In this document: positions 26,901-34,928 of the stretch, in pieces
How the letters are laid out: every line of letters starts with the position of its first letter
Numbering within the stretch: the stretch's first letter is position 1
Assembly (NCBI RefSeq): GCF_009604405.1
Contig: NZ_WEGK01000016.1
Location: 62,001 to 126,000, forward strand
DNA from: Nocardia macrotermitis
GTDB lineage: Bacteria; Actinomycetota; Actinomycetes; Mycobacteriales; Mycobacteriaceae
Length of the DNA: 64,000 nucleotides
Direction of reading: 5' to 3'
The notes under the pieces: model-generated
Told to the model about the DNA's origin: nothing
The model's database searches: none
Seen by the model: the letters and a program-made list of their open reading frames with translations, nothing else
Program-made: the position numbers and the translations under genes

Positions 26901-29078
26901 GAGATCGTCGCGATCACGGTCGCGATCTCCCGCAAGCTGGGCTTCACCCCGCCCGCGCCGGATCTCGATCTCGAGGGCCCGGCGGGCGACGACCACGAGA
27001 CCACACTGCTGCCGCGGCCCGAAACCGCGCAGCCGTACTACTACCGGTACGACCCCTACACCGATGCACAGACGATGGTCCTACCGGTCATACGACCAGA
27101 AGCGGTTGACCGTACCGGCGGGGGTGAGTTCCCGTACCCTGTTCGGCAGAGAAACGCAAATGCCGAACCCGGTGCTCGCGGAGACGAGATTTTCACTTCT
27201 TCCGCAGCTCCGGGGCTCGGCCGGGTCGGCGACGAGCCGGGTGCGCCGTCGGCATATGGGACTTCGACACACCAGGGCGAAGGAGGAACGAGGGTGAGCG
27301 ACGATGCGGCGGGCGGCGTCCCTGCCGCGCAAGCCGATGCCACCGCAGCGAGCGCGGTGCGCACCGAGGACGTCGTGCCCGGCGAGGTTCCCCCGGATGA
27401 TCCGGGTGACGGGACGGAATTCGCCGAGGCACAGGACCAACCACCACACAATCCGACCTACGACACCGGCATGCTGCCGGTGGCCTCCCCCGAGATGCCG
27501 CCGATGCGTGTCGAATCGCCGTCCAAGCGATCGCAGCGCGGTCCGAAGCTGATCCCGGGCGCGTCGGTCGCAGGTGGCCGTTACCGGCTGCTGGCCGACT
27601 GCGGCGGTGCCCGCGGTCTGCGATTCTGGCAGGCCCTGGACGTGAAACTGGACCGCGAGGTCGCGCTGACCTTCGTGGACGCCGATCAGAAGTCCGCGGA
27701 CAACTCCGGGCACGACGGACCGCAGGCCATCCTGTCCCGCACCCTGCGACTGGGCCGGATCAACTCCCCGGGCCTGGCCCGCGTGCTGGACGTGGTGCGC
27801 GGCAGTTCCGGCGGCATCGTGGTGGCCGAGTGGACCCCAGGACGGTCACTGCGCGAGATGGCCGAGACCAGGCCCTCGCCGATCGGGGCCGCCCGCGCGG
27901 TCCGGGCCCTGGCCGCGGCGGCCGAACTGGCCCATCGCGGCGGCGGTTCGCTGTCCATCGACCATCCGGACCGGGTCCGGATCAGCGCGTCCGGCGATGC
28001 GGTGCTGGCCTTCCCCGGCACCCTCGCCGATTCGGACGCGCAGTCCGATGTGCGTGGTCTGGGCGCGATGCTGTACGCCCTGATCACCGCGCGCTGGCCG
28101 ATCCGCACCGGCGGGGTGAGCGGTACCGCCGCCACCGTGGGCGGGCTGAAACTGGCCGATTTCGGTCCCGACGGCACCCCGGTCGAACCGCGCCAGATCC
28201 GCCCGGAGACCCCGTTCGAGATCTCCGCGGTCGCGGTGCGCTCACTGGAGTCGAACAAGGGGGTGCGCACCGCCGCGACGGTGCAGCACGTCCTGGAACA
28301 GGCGTCGGTGGTCGATCAGAAGACCGATTTCATCCCGGTGCTGCGGTTGGGTCAGCGGGCCCAGGCGCTACCCGACGAATCCCTGGCCGATCCGGAACTG
28401 CTCGCCGCGGAGAAGGAACGCTCGCAGCGGATGATGTGGATCCTGGTCGGGCTGGGTGTGCTGGCGGCGCTGGTGGTCGGCGTGATCATCTGGTGGCTGT
28501 TGAGCGTCTTCGCGCCGTCGTCCTCCAACGCCCCGCTGGAAGACCAGCAGAAACTGGGTCTGACCACCGCCGCGGTGGCCCCCGCACCGTCCAACGCCGC
28601 CACCTCGGCACCGGCGAGCAGTGTCTCCGCCGGTGCCGGGGTGCCGGTCCCGACGACCGCGGCCACGGTGTTCTCCCCCGAGGGCACCCCCGACGATCCG
28701 AGTCACGTCTCGGCGGTACTGGACGGCAATCCGACCACCATGTGGCGCACCGACCAGTACTTCCAGCAGTTCCCCTCCCTGAAGAAGGGCGTGGGCATCC
28801 TGACCACCCTGGGCAGCCCGAGCAAGCTGACCAAGGTGATCATCAATTCCCCGAGCGCGGGCACGGTCGTCGAGATCCGCACCTCGCCGACCGCCTCGCC
28901 CACGCTCGACCAGACCCAGTTGATCGGCCAGGTCACCCTCGGCAACGGCGTGACCAACATTCCCGTGCACAGCGATCAGCCGGTCGGCTACGTGCTGATC
29001 TGGATCACCTCGCTGGCGCACACCGGCAACCAGTACCAGTCGCAGATCGCCGATATCCGCTACGAAGCGGCCCGCTGA
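23919..29078 (+). CDS. murJ: Lipid II flippase MurJ fused to a pseudokinase (Rv3910/MviN-like) with repeat-rich N-terminus
   Basis: Membrane flippase for the peptidoglycan precursor lipid II, 1719 aa. Residues about 1-475 are disordered, rich in Pro, Arg, Gly and Asp, with about ten copies of a DQRPPSGTMRRVPP-like unit. The MOP/MurJ domain (about 478-1025, some 14 helices) follows. A linker leads to a protein-kinase-like domain (about 1214-1461) that opens with ASVAGGRYRLLADCG, the N-lobe pattern of serine/threonine kinases, but has no HRD or DFG motif. A membrane span is at about 1504-1528 and an extracytoplasmic discoidin-like domain (LDGNPTTMWRTDQY) ends the protein. In mycobacteria the phosphorylated pseudokinase binds FhaA and limits flippase activity. 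M. tuberculosis Rv3910 (about 1184 aa, from memory) is much shorter and should lack the repeat extension. Confidence 0.9.
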   Translation: MSEYDDPRRADPAGDDSSRRRPPAAPWERGSAPDQFGEPGNQPEARPLRVPLTGPIPQISQSDPRGPEQVPPNGPRRVPADRRTPDQSPPSGTIRQSPPNGADRRPPDDRQPGPDQRPPSGTLRRVPPNGTPQRPPSGTMRRVPPGEADQRPPAGTTRRVSPGEPDRMPPENARRIPPGSSDQMPPGPDRRPPSGTTRRVPRNESEQASPNEPARQPRPAGPDQRPPSGTMRRVPPGSADQTPSDEPTRRTRQPGPDQRPPSGTMRRVPPDRTPSDETTRQVRRGGHDQRPPSGTMRRVPPGGADQMPPDDQARRTGSPGPDRRPPTGSMRQTPPDRQSPPDRRSADPGPPSGSMRRSRGGPVRRTAPDQPASGPIGPDQQPPTGAGRRVPPRGRPPAPDSGPIRRSAPDGPEGRRPRTGPGAQPGPQGRRTPPGGPQTGRRPAADSRSGPQRIPARTERTESGTATATAPQPETKPASANSRLLSATGSMAIATLISRITGFGKQALLLMALGPAVASAYTVSSQIPTMIEQLVLGAVLTAFVVPTLIRAQKEDSDHGEAFIRRLFTTALVLLGTAAVVCTALAPVLTRYLFLTHDGKVSTDLTTALAYLLIPAVLFYGMSSLLMAVLNTHEIFKPGVWAPVLNNLTTLVVLGLYMVLPGEISLDPVRMGQPKLLLLGFGITFGVFVQVASMVPAIRRTGINLRPLWGLDARLRQFGTMASAVVLYVLISQAGFVFATRVSSHWDVAGPAIVNQAWLLLQLPYGVLGVTVLTAIMPRLSRNAADDDTPAVVDDLGAATRLTMIALVPVVLFLTVAGPQVGEVLYGYGHFGHDNAHRLGEAVSWSAFTLIPYALVLIHLRVFYAREQAWTPTWIILGITAVKILICVIAPLVVSPDQVVMALSMATGLGFLAGAVIGGWLLHRSLGDLRMSNVGRTVTRVVLASVAAAAVTLIVDQLLGLSRLHHGLGSLFRVGVDGIVMFGVAFGLMRLVGIPEIVAITVAISRKLGFTPPAPDLDLEGPAGDDHETTLLPRPETAQPYYYRYDPYTDAQTMVLPVIRPEAVDRTGGGEFPYPVRQRNANAEPGARGDEIFTSSAAPGLGRVGDEPGAPSAYGTSTHQGEGGTRVSDDAAGGVPAAQADATAASAVRTEDVVPGEVPPDDPGDGTEFAEAQDQPPHNPTYDTGMLPVASPEMPPMRVESPSKRSQRGPKLIPGASVAGGRYRLLADCGGARGLRFWQALDVKLDREVALTFVDADQKSADNSGHDGPQAILSRTLRLGRINSPGLARVLDVVRGSSGGIVVAEWTPGRSLREMAETRPSPIGAARAVRALAAAAELAHRGGGSLSIDHPDRVRISASGDAVLAFPGTLADSDAQSDVRGLGAMLYALITARWPIRTGGVSGTAATVGGLKLADFGPDGTPVEPRQIRPETPFEISAVAVRSLESNKGVRTAATVQHVLEQASVVDQKTDFIPVLRLGQRAQALPDESLADPELLAAEKERSQRMMWILVGLGVLAALVVGVIIWWLLSVFAPSSSNAPLEDQQKLGLTTAAVAPAPSNAATSAPASSVSAGAGVPVPTTAATVFSPEGTPDDPSHVSAVLDGNPTTMWRTDQYFQQFPSLKKGVGILTTLGSPSKLTKVIINSPSAGTVVEIRTSPTASPTLDQTQLIGQVTLGNGVTNIPVHSDQPVGYVLIWITSLAHTGNQYQSQIADIRYEAAR

Positions 29079-29239
29079 TCGTTCTGGTTGCCTGCCCTTC
29101 GAACCTGCCGATATGATTCGCAGCGCGCTCTCGGCAGGGGAGCTTCCCGGGATCTGACCACGCGGCCCCGGACGAGCGGGTATGGGCAGTTGTCCGAAAC
29201 TGGGCATCGTGCCGTCGAGAGCGCTGTGCCAAGGGGTAT

Positions 29240-29875
29240 GTGTTGCCGTTTGAAGCGATCGAGCGATCCACCGGGGGGACGTCGGAGGCGTCCGCTGTGG
29301 GCAGACGCCCGATCGAGCTGGACACGGCCACCGATATCGAACTTCTGAACGCCCATGTCGCGGGTGATCGCGATGCCTTCGGCGTGCTGTTCCGCCGACA
29401 CTACAACCACCTCTGGCAACTGGCCCTGCGAACCTGCCGGATCCAGGAGGATGCGGCCGATTCGCTACAGGACGCGCTGTGGTCCGCGCACCGCAATGCC
29501 GCGAAGTTCCGGGGTGATGCCGAAGTACGCAGCTGGCTGCATCGCATCGTGCTCAACGCCTGTCTGGATCGGATGCGGCGCAACAAGTCCCGCTACAGCG
29601 TGTCGCTGTCCGACGAGAGCGTCGCCGAACCGGTCGTCGAGCGCGACGACATCGCTCGGTTGGAGGTATCGATGCTGGTCGACAGCGCGCTGATGCGGCT
29701 GCCCGACGATCAGCGCGCCGCGCTGGTGGCGATCGACATGGAAGGGTATAGCGTGGCGGATGCGGCGCAGTTGCTGGGCGTCGCCGAGGGGACGATCAAG
29801 AGCCGGTGCGCCCGCGGCCGCAAACGACTCCAGCAGGAGTTGGAATTCCTGCGGAATCCCGGGAACCGGATGTAG
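29240..29875 (+). CDS. sigM: ECF RNA polymerase sigma factor SigM
   Basis: Group 4 sigma factor of 211 aa from GTG 29240 with AAGGGG just upstream; a GTG at 29299 is a shorter alternative. Region 2 (about residues 40-110) contains LFRRHYNHLWQLALRTC and FRGDAEVRSWLHRIVLNACLDRMRR, the core-binding and -10-reading helices. Region 4 (about 150-198) contains the HTH GYSVADAAQLLGVAEGTIKSRCARGRKRL. Its position between murJ and the anti-sigma gene matches Rv3911. Expected targets are envelope and stress genes. Confidence 0.9.
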   Translation: MLPFEAIERSTGGTSEASAVGRRPIELDTATDIELLNAHVAGDRDAFGVLFRRHYNHLWQLALRTCRIQEDAADSLQDALWSAHRNAAKFRGDAEVRSWLHRIVLNACLDRMRRNKSRYSVSLSDESVAEPVVERDDIARLEVSMLVDSALMRLPDDQRAALVAIDMEGYSVADAAQLLGVAEGTIKSRCARGRKRLQQELEFLRNPGNRM

Positions 29876-29984
29876 TCGAGATGCGTCATTACTAGTGACG
29901 GACGAATTCCGTCATACTGGCGGGCTCCGCGCGTAACGGAGTCGGCGAGTAGCCCGATTCAACACGGCCCGATCCGGAGAGGCG

Positions 29985-30929
29985 ATGGATGACACAGGCG
30001 AATCCGCCGAGCATCAGCGCCGCACCGGAGTGAGCGGTCCGGACGACACAGGAGGTTCGATGGCAACTCCGCGACCTCCCTTCTCCACGGATCTGCTGGC
30101 GGATCTGCACGCCGACAATGTCGCCCCCGACCTGTCCGATCGGCTCTGGCCGCAGATCCGGCGCGATCCCGAGGCCCTGCGATTCCTGCGCTCGCTCGAC
30201 GATGTGACCACCGAACTGCGGAATCTGGGCCGCGAACCCACGATCCTGCACCCGATGCCCGACCAGGTCACCGCCCGGCTCGACGCCCTGCTCGATCAGC
30301 TCGCCACCGGCGGCCCGGCATGTTCGGGCGAACCGGCCACACCCGCCCCCGAAAGCCCCGAACACGTCGCCACCGTGCACCGCCTGCCGCTTGCCCGCCC
30401 GGCGCAGGGCCCGCCCAGCACGCGTCCCCTGCCCGCCCTGGACGCCGAACACCCCGATACCGAAGAGCTCGAGCCCGTCGAGCCCGCGGCGCCGATCCCT
30501 CTGCGCCCCGGTCGAAGACGCTGGCGCTGGCTCGCCGCGGCGGCCGCGGCCGTCGTCGTGGTCGCCGGATCCCTGATCACGGTGGACGCCATGCGCAGTC
30601 CGCAGAGTCCGCCGACCGCACTCCCCACTCCGCAGTCCGGTGACGACGTCGACATCTCCGACGATCTGCCGGTCTCCCAGTTGCTCGGCGCGATGGGCCG
30701 CCGCGATCTGAGCGGTCCGCTGGCCGATCACGCCGCCCTGGTCGGCTGTGTCAACGCGGCCGGGCTGGATCGGTCGATCCTCGGCGCGACGAACGCCACC
30801 TACCACGGCAAATCCGCGGTACTGATCCTGCTCACCGGCCCGAGTTCGCCGAAGATCACCGCGCTCATCGTCGGCCGGGACTGCGGTCCGGGCAATGCCC
30901 ACGTGCTGGTGCAACAGGACATCGGCTGA
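29985..30929 (+). CDS. rsmA: Membrane anti-sigma factor for SigM (RsmA/Rv3912-like)
   Basis: A 314-aa protein from ATG 29985. The N-terminal cytoplasmic part (about residues 26-100) carries FSTDLLADLHADNVAPDLSDRLWPQI, the likely sigma-binding region. A Pro/Ala-rich linker is followed by one membrane span (about 180-200, preceded by GRRRWRWLAAAAAAVVVV). An extracytoplasmic C-terminal domain of about 110 residues may sense a signal. It follows sigM by about 110 bp, as Rv3912 follows sigM. The assignment rests on order and topology rather than on a strong motif. Confidence 0.8.
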   Translation: MDDTGESAEHQRRTGVSGPDDTGGSMATPRPPFSTDLLADLHADNVAPDLSDRLWPQIRRDPEALRFLRSLDDVTTELRNLGREPTILHPMPDQVTARLDALLDQLATGGPACSGEPATPAPESPEHVATVHRLPLARPAQGPPSTRPLPALDAEHPDTEELEPVEPAAPIPLRPGRRRWRWLAAAAAAVVVVAGSLITVDAMRSPQSPPTALPTPQSGDDVDISDDLPVSQLLGAMGRRDLSGPLADHAALVGCVNAAGLDRSILGATNATYHGKSAVLILLTGPSSPKITALIVGRDCGPGNAHVLVQQDIG

Positions 30930-30981
30930 GCCGGATTCCACCTGCGGTCCCGCTCACACCGTGTACTGGCCGTTCGGGGGC

Positions 30982-31008
30982 GGGAACAACAGCGTTTACC
31001 CTGTTGTT
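30982..31008 (+). promoter_or_regulatory. SigH/SigR-type promoter upstream of trxB
   Basis: GGGAACA (30982-30988), a 16-nt spacer and TGTT (31005-31008) match the GGGAAYA-N16-cGTT consensus of SigH/SigR promoters with one change. It lies about 40 nt before the trxB ATG. Thioredoxin genes are known SigH/SigR targets, so thiol-oxidation control is plausible. Confidence 0.55.
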
Positions 31009-31049
31009 GACCGACACGCCTGTTGAAACTTTTTCTTCGGAAGGGCCTC

Positions 31050-32036
31050 ATGAGTACGCAAGTTCGCGACCTGATCATCGTCGGCTCCGGCCCGGCCGGG
31101 TACACCGCAGCGGTGTACGCGGCGCGCGCCGAACTCGAGCCGGTGCTGTTCGAGGGCACCCAGTTCGGTGGTGCGCTGATGACAACGACCGAGGTGGAGA
31201 ACTTCCCCGGTTTCCGCGACGGCATCATGGGCCCCGACCTGATGGACCAGATGCGTGAGCAGGCCAAACGTTTCGGCGCGGACATCCGCACCGAGGACGT
31301 CGAGGCGCTGGACCTGTCCGGCCCGATCAAGAAGGTCACCGTCGGCGGCGAGGTGCACGAGGCCTACGCGGTCATCCTGGCCATGGGTTCCGCGGCCCGC
31401 TACCTCGACGTCCCGGGGGAGCAGCAGCTGCTCGGCCGCGGCGTGAGCGCGTGTGCCACCTGCGACGGATTCTTCTTCAAGGGCCAGGACATCGTCGTGG
31501 TCGGCGGCGGCGACTCGGCCATGGAAGAGGCGACCTTCCTCACCAAGTTCGCCGCCAGCGTCACCATCGTGCACCGCCGCGAGGAGTTCCGCGCCTCGCG
31601 CATCATGCTCGAGCGGGCCCGCGCCAACGAGAAGATCCGTTTCCAGCTCAACTCCGAGGTGGTGCGGGTCAACGGCGAGAACAGCGTCACCAGCCTGACC
31701 GTGCGCGACACCCGCACCGGCGAGACCTCCGAACTCGCCGCGACCGGCCTGTTCGTCGCGATCGGCCACGACCCGCGCAGCGAACTGGTCCGCGGCCAGG
31801 TCGACCTCGACGCCGAGGGCTACGTGCAGGTGAACGACCCGAACACCTACACCTCGCTGCCGGGCGTCTTCGCCGCGGGCGATCTGGTCGACCACACCTA
31901 CCGCCAGGCCATCACCGCGGCCGGCACCGGCTGTCGCGCGGCCATCGACGCCGAGCGCTGGCTCGCCGAACAGGGCGACATCACCAGCAACACGCTCGAC
32001 AACGCCGGTAAGCCGGTCGAAGTCTCCGCCAACTGA
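31050..32036 (+). CDS. trxB: Thioredoxin-disulfide reductase
   Basis: NADPH-dependent flavoenzyme that reduces thioredoxin, 328 aa from ATG 31050 (CGGAAGGGCC upstream). FAD-binding GSGPAGYTAAVYAARA opens the protein. The redox-active CATC is at residues 135-138. NADPH-binding VVGGGDSAMEEA is near 153-164, and the second FAD motif PGVFAAGDLVD follows. It is 25 bp upstream of trxA, and the pair is clearly an operon like trxB2-trxC of mycobacteria. Confidence 0.95.
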   Translation: MSTQVRDLIIVGSGPAGYTAAVYAARAELEPVLFEGTQFGGALMTTTEVENFPGFRDGIMGPDLMDQMREQAKRFGADIRTEDVEALDLSGPIKKVTVGGEVHEAYAVILAMGSAARYLDVPGEQQLLGRGVSACATCDGFFFKGQDIVVVGGGDSAMEEATFLTKFAASVTIVHRREEFRASRIMLERARANEKIRFQLNSEVVRVNGENSVTSLTVRDTRTGETSELAATGLFVAIGHDPRSELVRGQVDLDAEGYVQVNDPNTYTSLPGVFAAGDLVDHTYRQAITAAGTGCRAAIDAERWLAEQGDITSNTLDNAGKPVEVSAN

Positions 32037-32061
32037 TCCATCGCTCGAGGAGTTCATCACC

Positions 32062-32388
32062 ATGTCCGATGTCACGAAGACCGTCGTCGACGCCACCTTC
32101 GCGCAGGATGTGCTCGGCAGCGCCAAGCCCGTCCTGGTCGATTTCTGGGCGGACTGGTGCGGCCCGTGCAAGATGGTCGCCCCGGTGCTGGAGGAGATCG
32201 CGACCACGCACGGCGACAAGCTGACCATCGCCAAGGTCGACGCCGACGCCAACCCCACCACCTCGCGCGACTACGGCATCATGTCGCTGCCGACGATGAT
32301 CCTGTTCTCCGAGGGCAAGGAGATCAAGCGGATCGTCGGCGCCAAGGGCAAGGCCGCGCTGCTGCGCGAACTCGACGGCATCATCTGA
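32062..32388 (+). CDS. trxA: Thioredoxin
   Basis: Cytosolic dithiol-disulphide carrier of 108 aa, the standard size. The active site WCGPCK is at residues 32-37, and the cis-proline loop appears as MSLPTMILF. AGGAG lies 10-15 nt before the ATG. It is the partner of the reductase encoded just upstream and corresponds to mycobacterial TrxC by position. Confidence 0.95.
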   Translation: MSDVTKTVVDATFAQDVLGSAKPVLVDFWADWCGPCKMVAPVLEEIATTHGDKLTIAKVDADANPTTSRDYGIMSLPTMILFSEGKEIKRIVGAKGKAALLRELDGII

Positions 32389-32701
32389 CCGACACATCTG
32401 ACAAGCATTCACCTCACAGCGACGGCGACACGGGTTAGTATTTCGTCGCCGTCCGCTGCTGCGTGTGTTGTTCGCACGTCCGGCGTGGTTCCGTGGTTAC
32501 GCAATGACGCGCCACCGCCGGGGTAGGATCCTCTGCACTCGCCAGAATTGCAGAAATTCGGTCCGGGTCTGAGACAATCGACCGACGTTCCGGACGTGCG
32601 CCCCGCGGGGATCGCGCCCTGGCACACCCCCGAAAAAGCTTCGGGAGTGGACGGTCCCAGAAATGGGTACTCGGGTTGGCGGAAGGAAAGGGCTCTCACG
32701 C
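32389..32701. other. Upstream region of cwlM
   Basis: Non-coding stretch of 313 bases. A small hairpin CCCGAA/TTCGGG (32629-32645, loop AAAGC) and the cwlM ribosome site GGAAGGAAAGGG (32679-32690) can be pointed out; nothing else was recognised. A frame reading into cwlM from 32663 would use a start in this leader and is not favoured. Confidence 0.5.
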
Positions 32702-33907
32702 ATGCACCGACTTCGTCACGGCGATACCGGTCCAGCCGTAACAGAGGTTCGGAGCACCCTCGCAAGTCTGGGTTTCCTCCACATGCATCCGCATGGTGCG
32801 GATCGTTCCGACGGCCACGGTGAATTCTGGAAAGAGACCGACGGCGTCTTCGACCACGATCTCGATTCCGCCGTACGCGCCTTCCAGCAGCATCGCGGAC
32901 TGCTCGTCGACGGTGTGGTCGGTCCGGCCACCTATCGCGCGCTCAAGGAGGCGTCCTACCGCCTCGGCGCGCGCACCCTCATCTATCAGCTCTCGGCCCC
33001 GCTGTACGGCGACGATGTCGCGACATTGCAACGCCGCCTGCAGGATCTGGGCTTCTACGTGCACCGCGTCGACGGCTACTTCGGCCCGCAGACCCACGAC
33101 GCGCTGACCGCGTTCCAGCGCGAGATCGGCCTGTCCGCGGACGGTATCTGCGGTCCGGACACGCTGCGTTCGCTGGATCTGCTGGGTGCCCGCGTCACCG
33201 GCGGCAACCCGCACCGGATCGCGGAGGAGGAGGTCGTGCACCGGGCCGGGCCGCAGCTGACCGGTAAGCGGATCATCATCGATCCGGGTATGGGCGGTCC
33301 CGACAAGGGCGTCACCGTGCCCACCGAATTCGGCGACGTCTACGAGTCGGAGATCCTGTGGGATCTGGCGAGTCGGCTGGAGGGCCGGATGGCCGCGACC
33401 GGCATGGAGACGTTCCTGTCCCGGCCGTGGGGCGCGAATCCGACCGATGCCGAACGCGCGGACATCTCCAACACCTTCGACGCGGATCTGATGATCTCGC
33501 TGCGTTGCGCGACCAACCCCAGCACCCTGGCCAGCGGCGTCGCCAGCTTCCACTTCGGCAACTCACACGGCTCGGTCTCGATGATCGGCCAGGTGCTGGC
33601 CGGATTCATCCAGCGCGAAATCGTCGCGCGCACCTCGCTCCAGGACTGCCGCACCCATTCGCGCACCTGGGATCTGCTGCGCCTGACCAAGATGCCGACC
33701 GTGCAGGTCGACATCGGTTATCTCACCAACGATTACGACGCGTCGGTGCTGACCAATCCGCGCATGCGCGATGTGATCGCCGAGGCCATCCTCGTCTCGG
33801 TCAAGCGCCTGTACCTGCTCGGGCAGGACGACCAGCCCACCGGCACATACACTTTCGCCGAACTCCTCGCCGAGGAACTGGCTGCGGCCGACTCGGCCGC
33901 CACGTAA
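32702..33907 (+). CDS. cwlM: CwlM, catalytically dead amidase-like regulator of peptidoglycan synthesis
   Basis: 401 aa from ATG 32702. Two peptidoglycan-binding (PGBD) modules (about residues 8-75 and 90-155) precede an N-acetylmuramoyl-L-alanine amidase-like fold (about 185-375). The first zinc ligand of true amidases is lost: the motif reads DPGMGG with Met197 instead of His. The later histidine motif reads SLRCATN. It has no signal peptide. In mycobacteria CwlM is a cytoplasmic protein that, when phosphorylated, stimulates MurA and also interacts with FhaA and MurJ. The missing ligands and absent export signal support the same regulatory role here, close to the murJ gene. Confidence 0.9.
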   Translation: MHRLRHGDTGPAVTEVRSTLASLGFLHMHPHGADRSDGHGEFWKETDGVFDHDLDSAVRAFQQHRGLLVDGVVGPATYRALKEASYRLGARTLIYQLSAPLYGDDVATLQRRLQDLGFYVHRVDGYFGPQTHDALTAFQREIGLSADGICGPDTLRSLDLLGARVTGGNPHRIAEEEVVHRAGPQLTGKRIIIDPGMGGPDKGVTVPTEFGDVYESEILWDLASRLEGRMAATGMETFLSRPWGANPTDAERADISNTFDADLMISLRCATNPSTLASGVASFHFGNSHGSVSMIGQVLAGFIQREIVARTSLQDCRTHSRTWDLLRLTKMPTVQVDIGYLTNDYDASVLTNPRMRDVIAEAILVSVKRLYLLGQDDQPTGTYTFAELLAEELAAADSAAT

Positions 33908-33924
33908 TTCCCCGCATCACCAAC

Positions 33925-33972
33925 TCGGCTCCGGACGCGTACTGCCCTGTGGCGGTACACCTCCGGAGCCGA
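33925..33972. terminator. Bidirectional terminator between cwlM and the Rv3916c-like gene
   Basis: TCGGCTCCGGA (33925-33935) pairs perfectly with TCCGGAGCCGA (33962-33972). An inner stem GTACTGCC/GGCGGTAC extends the hairpin. It sits in the 70-bp gap between two convergent stop codons, as expected for a shared terminator. Confidence 0.65.
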
Positions 33973-33977
33973 TTCGT

Positions 33978-34769
33978 TCACCGGCAGCCCACCCGGGTCG
34001 GAGTCGTGCTCGCGGCCGCGGCGGCCAGCAGTTGATCGAGGGCGTGTTCGACATCCTCTTTCCAGAGGTGATCGCTGTCGAGCTCCAGCCGCAAGCGCGG
34101 AAAACGCTGATGCGGTGCGATCACCGAGAATCCGACGTCCTCGAGGAATTCGGCCTCGATCATGCAGCCCTCGGGGGTACAGGCGCCGTTCGCCCGGGAG
34201 GCCGACGGTGTGCCGGACGGTATTCCGCTCGCGGGCGTATCGATCCGTTCCATCAGGAACATCGAACTGACCGACCGGGTCGGCAACATCGTGGCGGCCG
34301 GATCCTGGCGAATACCGAACGCCTCGATCGCGCGCACACCGCGGCGCATCAGATCGGCCACCACGGCCTGTATCAGCCGATTGGCGACACCGGTGTCCTG
34401 ATAGGGGAGTTCGGCCCGCAGCGTGGTCAGCAGGACCGCGTCCGGGCTCACCGGCGAGGTGGGGAACAGGCCCGCCCGCGGCACCGCACTCGGCGGTGAG
34501 TACAGCGCGCATCCGGCGGACTGGCCGTCGACGAGCGCAACCTGTCCGCACGAACCCCATTCGAGCATGACCGTGGACAGCCATGCTTCCTTCTCGAAGA
34601 CCGGATCACTGAATTCGCGAGAGTCCTCGGCCACGGCGGGGTCGATCTCCCAGAACACGCACCGGCGTGCGTGCGTCGGGAGTTTGTCGAGTCCGCCGAG
34701 GGTCAGTGCGGTCACGCTGGTCGACACCGCTCTGCTCAGCCTCCAGCTGTCGGATTCATCCACGCTCAC
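33978..34769 (-). CDS. GNAT-like conserved protein (Rv3916c-like)
   Basis: A 263-aa protein from an ATG at 34769. The middle (LLTTLRAELPYQDTGVANRLIQAVVADLMRRGVRAIEAFG) has the shape of a GNAT acetyl-CoA-binding helix and beta strand, though the R/Q-x-x-G-x-G/A signature is degenerate (YQDTGVANRL). A cysteine pair occurs in NGACTPEGC. By position it corresponds to Rv3916c, beside parB. Acetyltransferase activity is plausible but unproven; some enzymes of this kind act on small molecules or proteins. Confidence 0.7.
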   Translation of the reverse strand: MSVDESDSWRLSRAVSTSVTALTLGGLDKLPTHARRCVFWEIDPAVAEDSREFSDPVFEKEAWLSTVMLEWGSCGQVALVDGQSAGCALYSPPSAVPRAGLFPTSPVSPDAVLLTTLRAELPYQDTGVANRLIQAVVADLMRRGVRAIEAFGIRQDPAATMLPTRSVSSMFLMERIDTPASGIPSGTPSASRANGACTPEGCMIEAEFLEDVGFSVIAPHQRFPRLRLELDSDHLWKEDVEHALDQLLAAAAASTTPTRVGCR

Positions 34770-34928
34770 GTGGCATCAATAACTACTCGCCAGCAAGAAT
34801 AAGCGATCAACACGAACCGCCTCATTTCCGTCGCCACATCTCGATGACACATGCCCGTCACAGTGACGTTTCGGCGCAGGGGCAATGTTCATCGGATGCT
34901 CATGGATTTTCGACCACTATTTACGGTG

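Noticed and set aside
29104..29138. 8-bp inverted repeat CCTGCCGA/TCGGCAGG before sigM
   Set aside because: Short arms and long spacer; no basis to call an operator or terminator.
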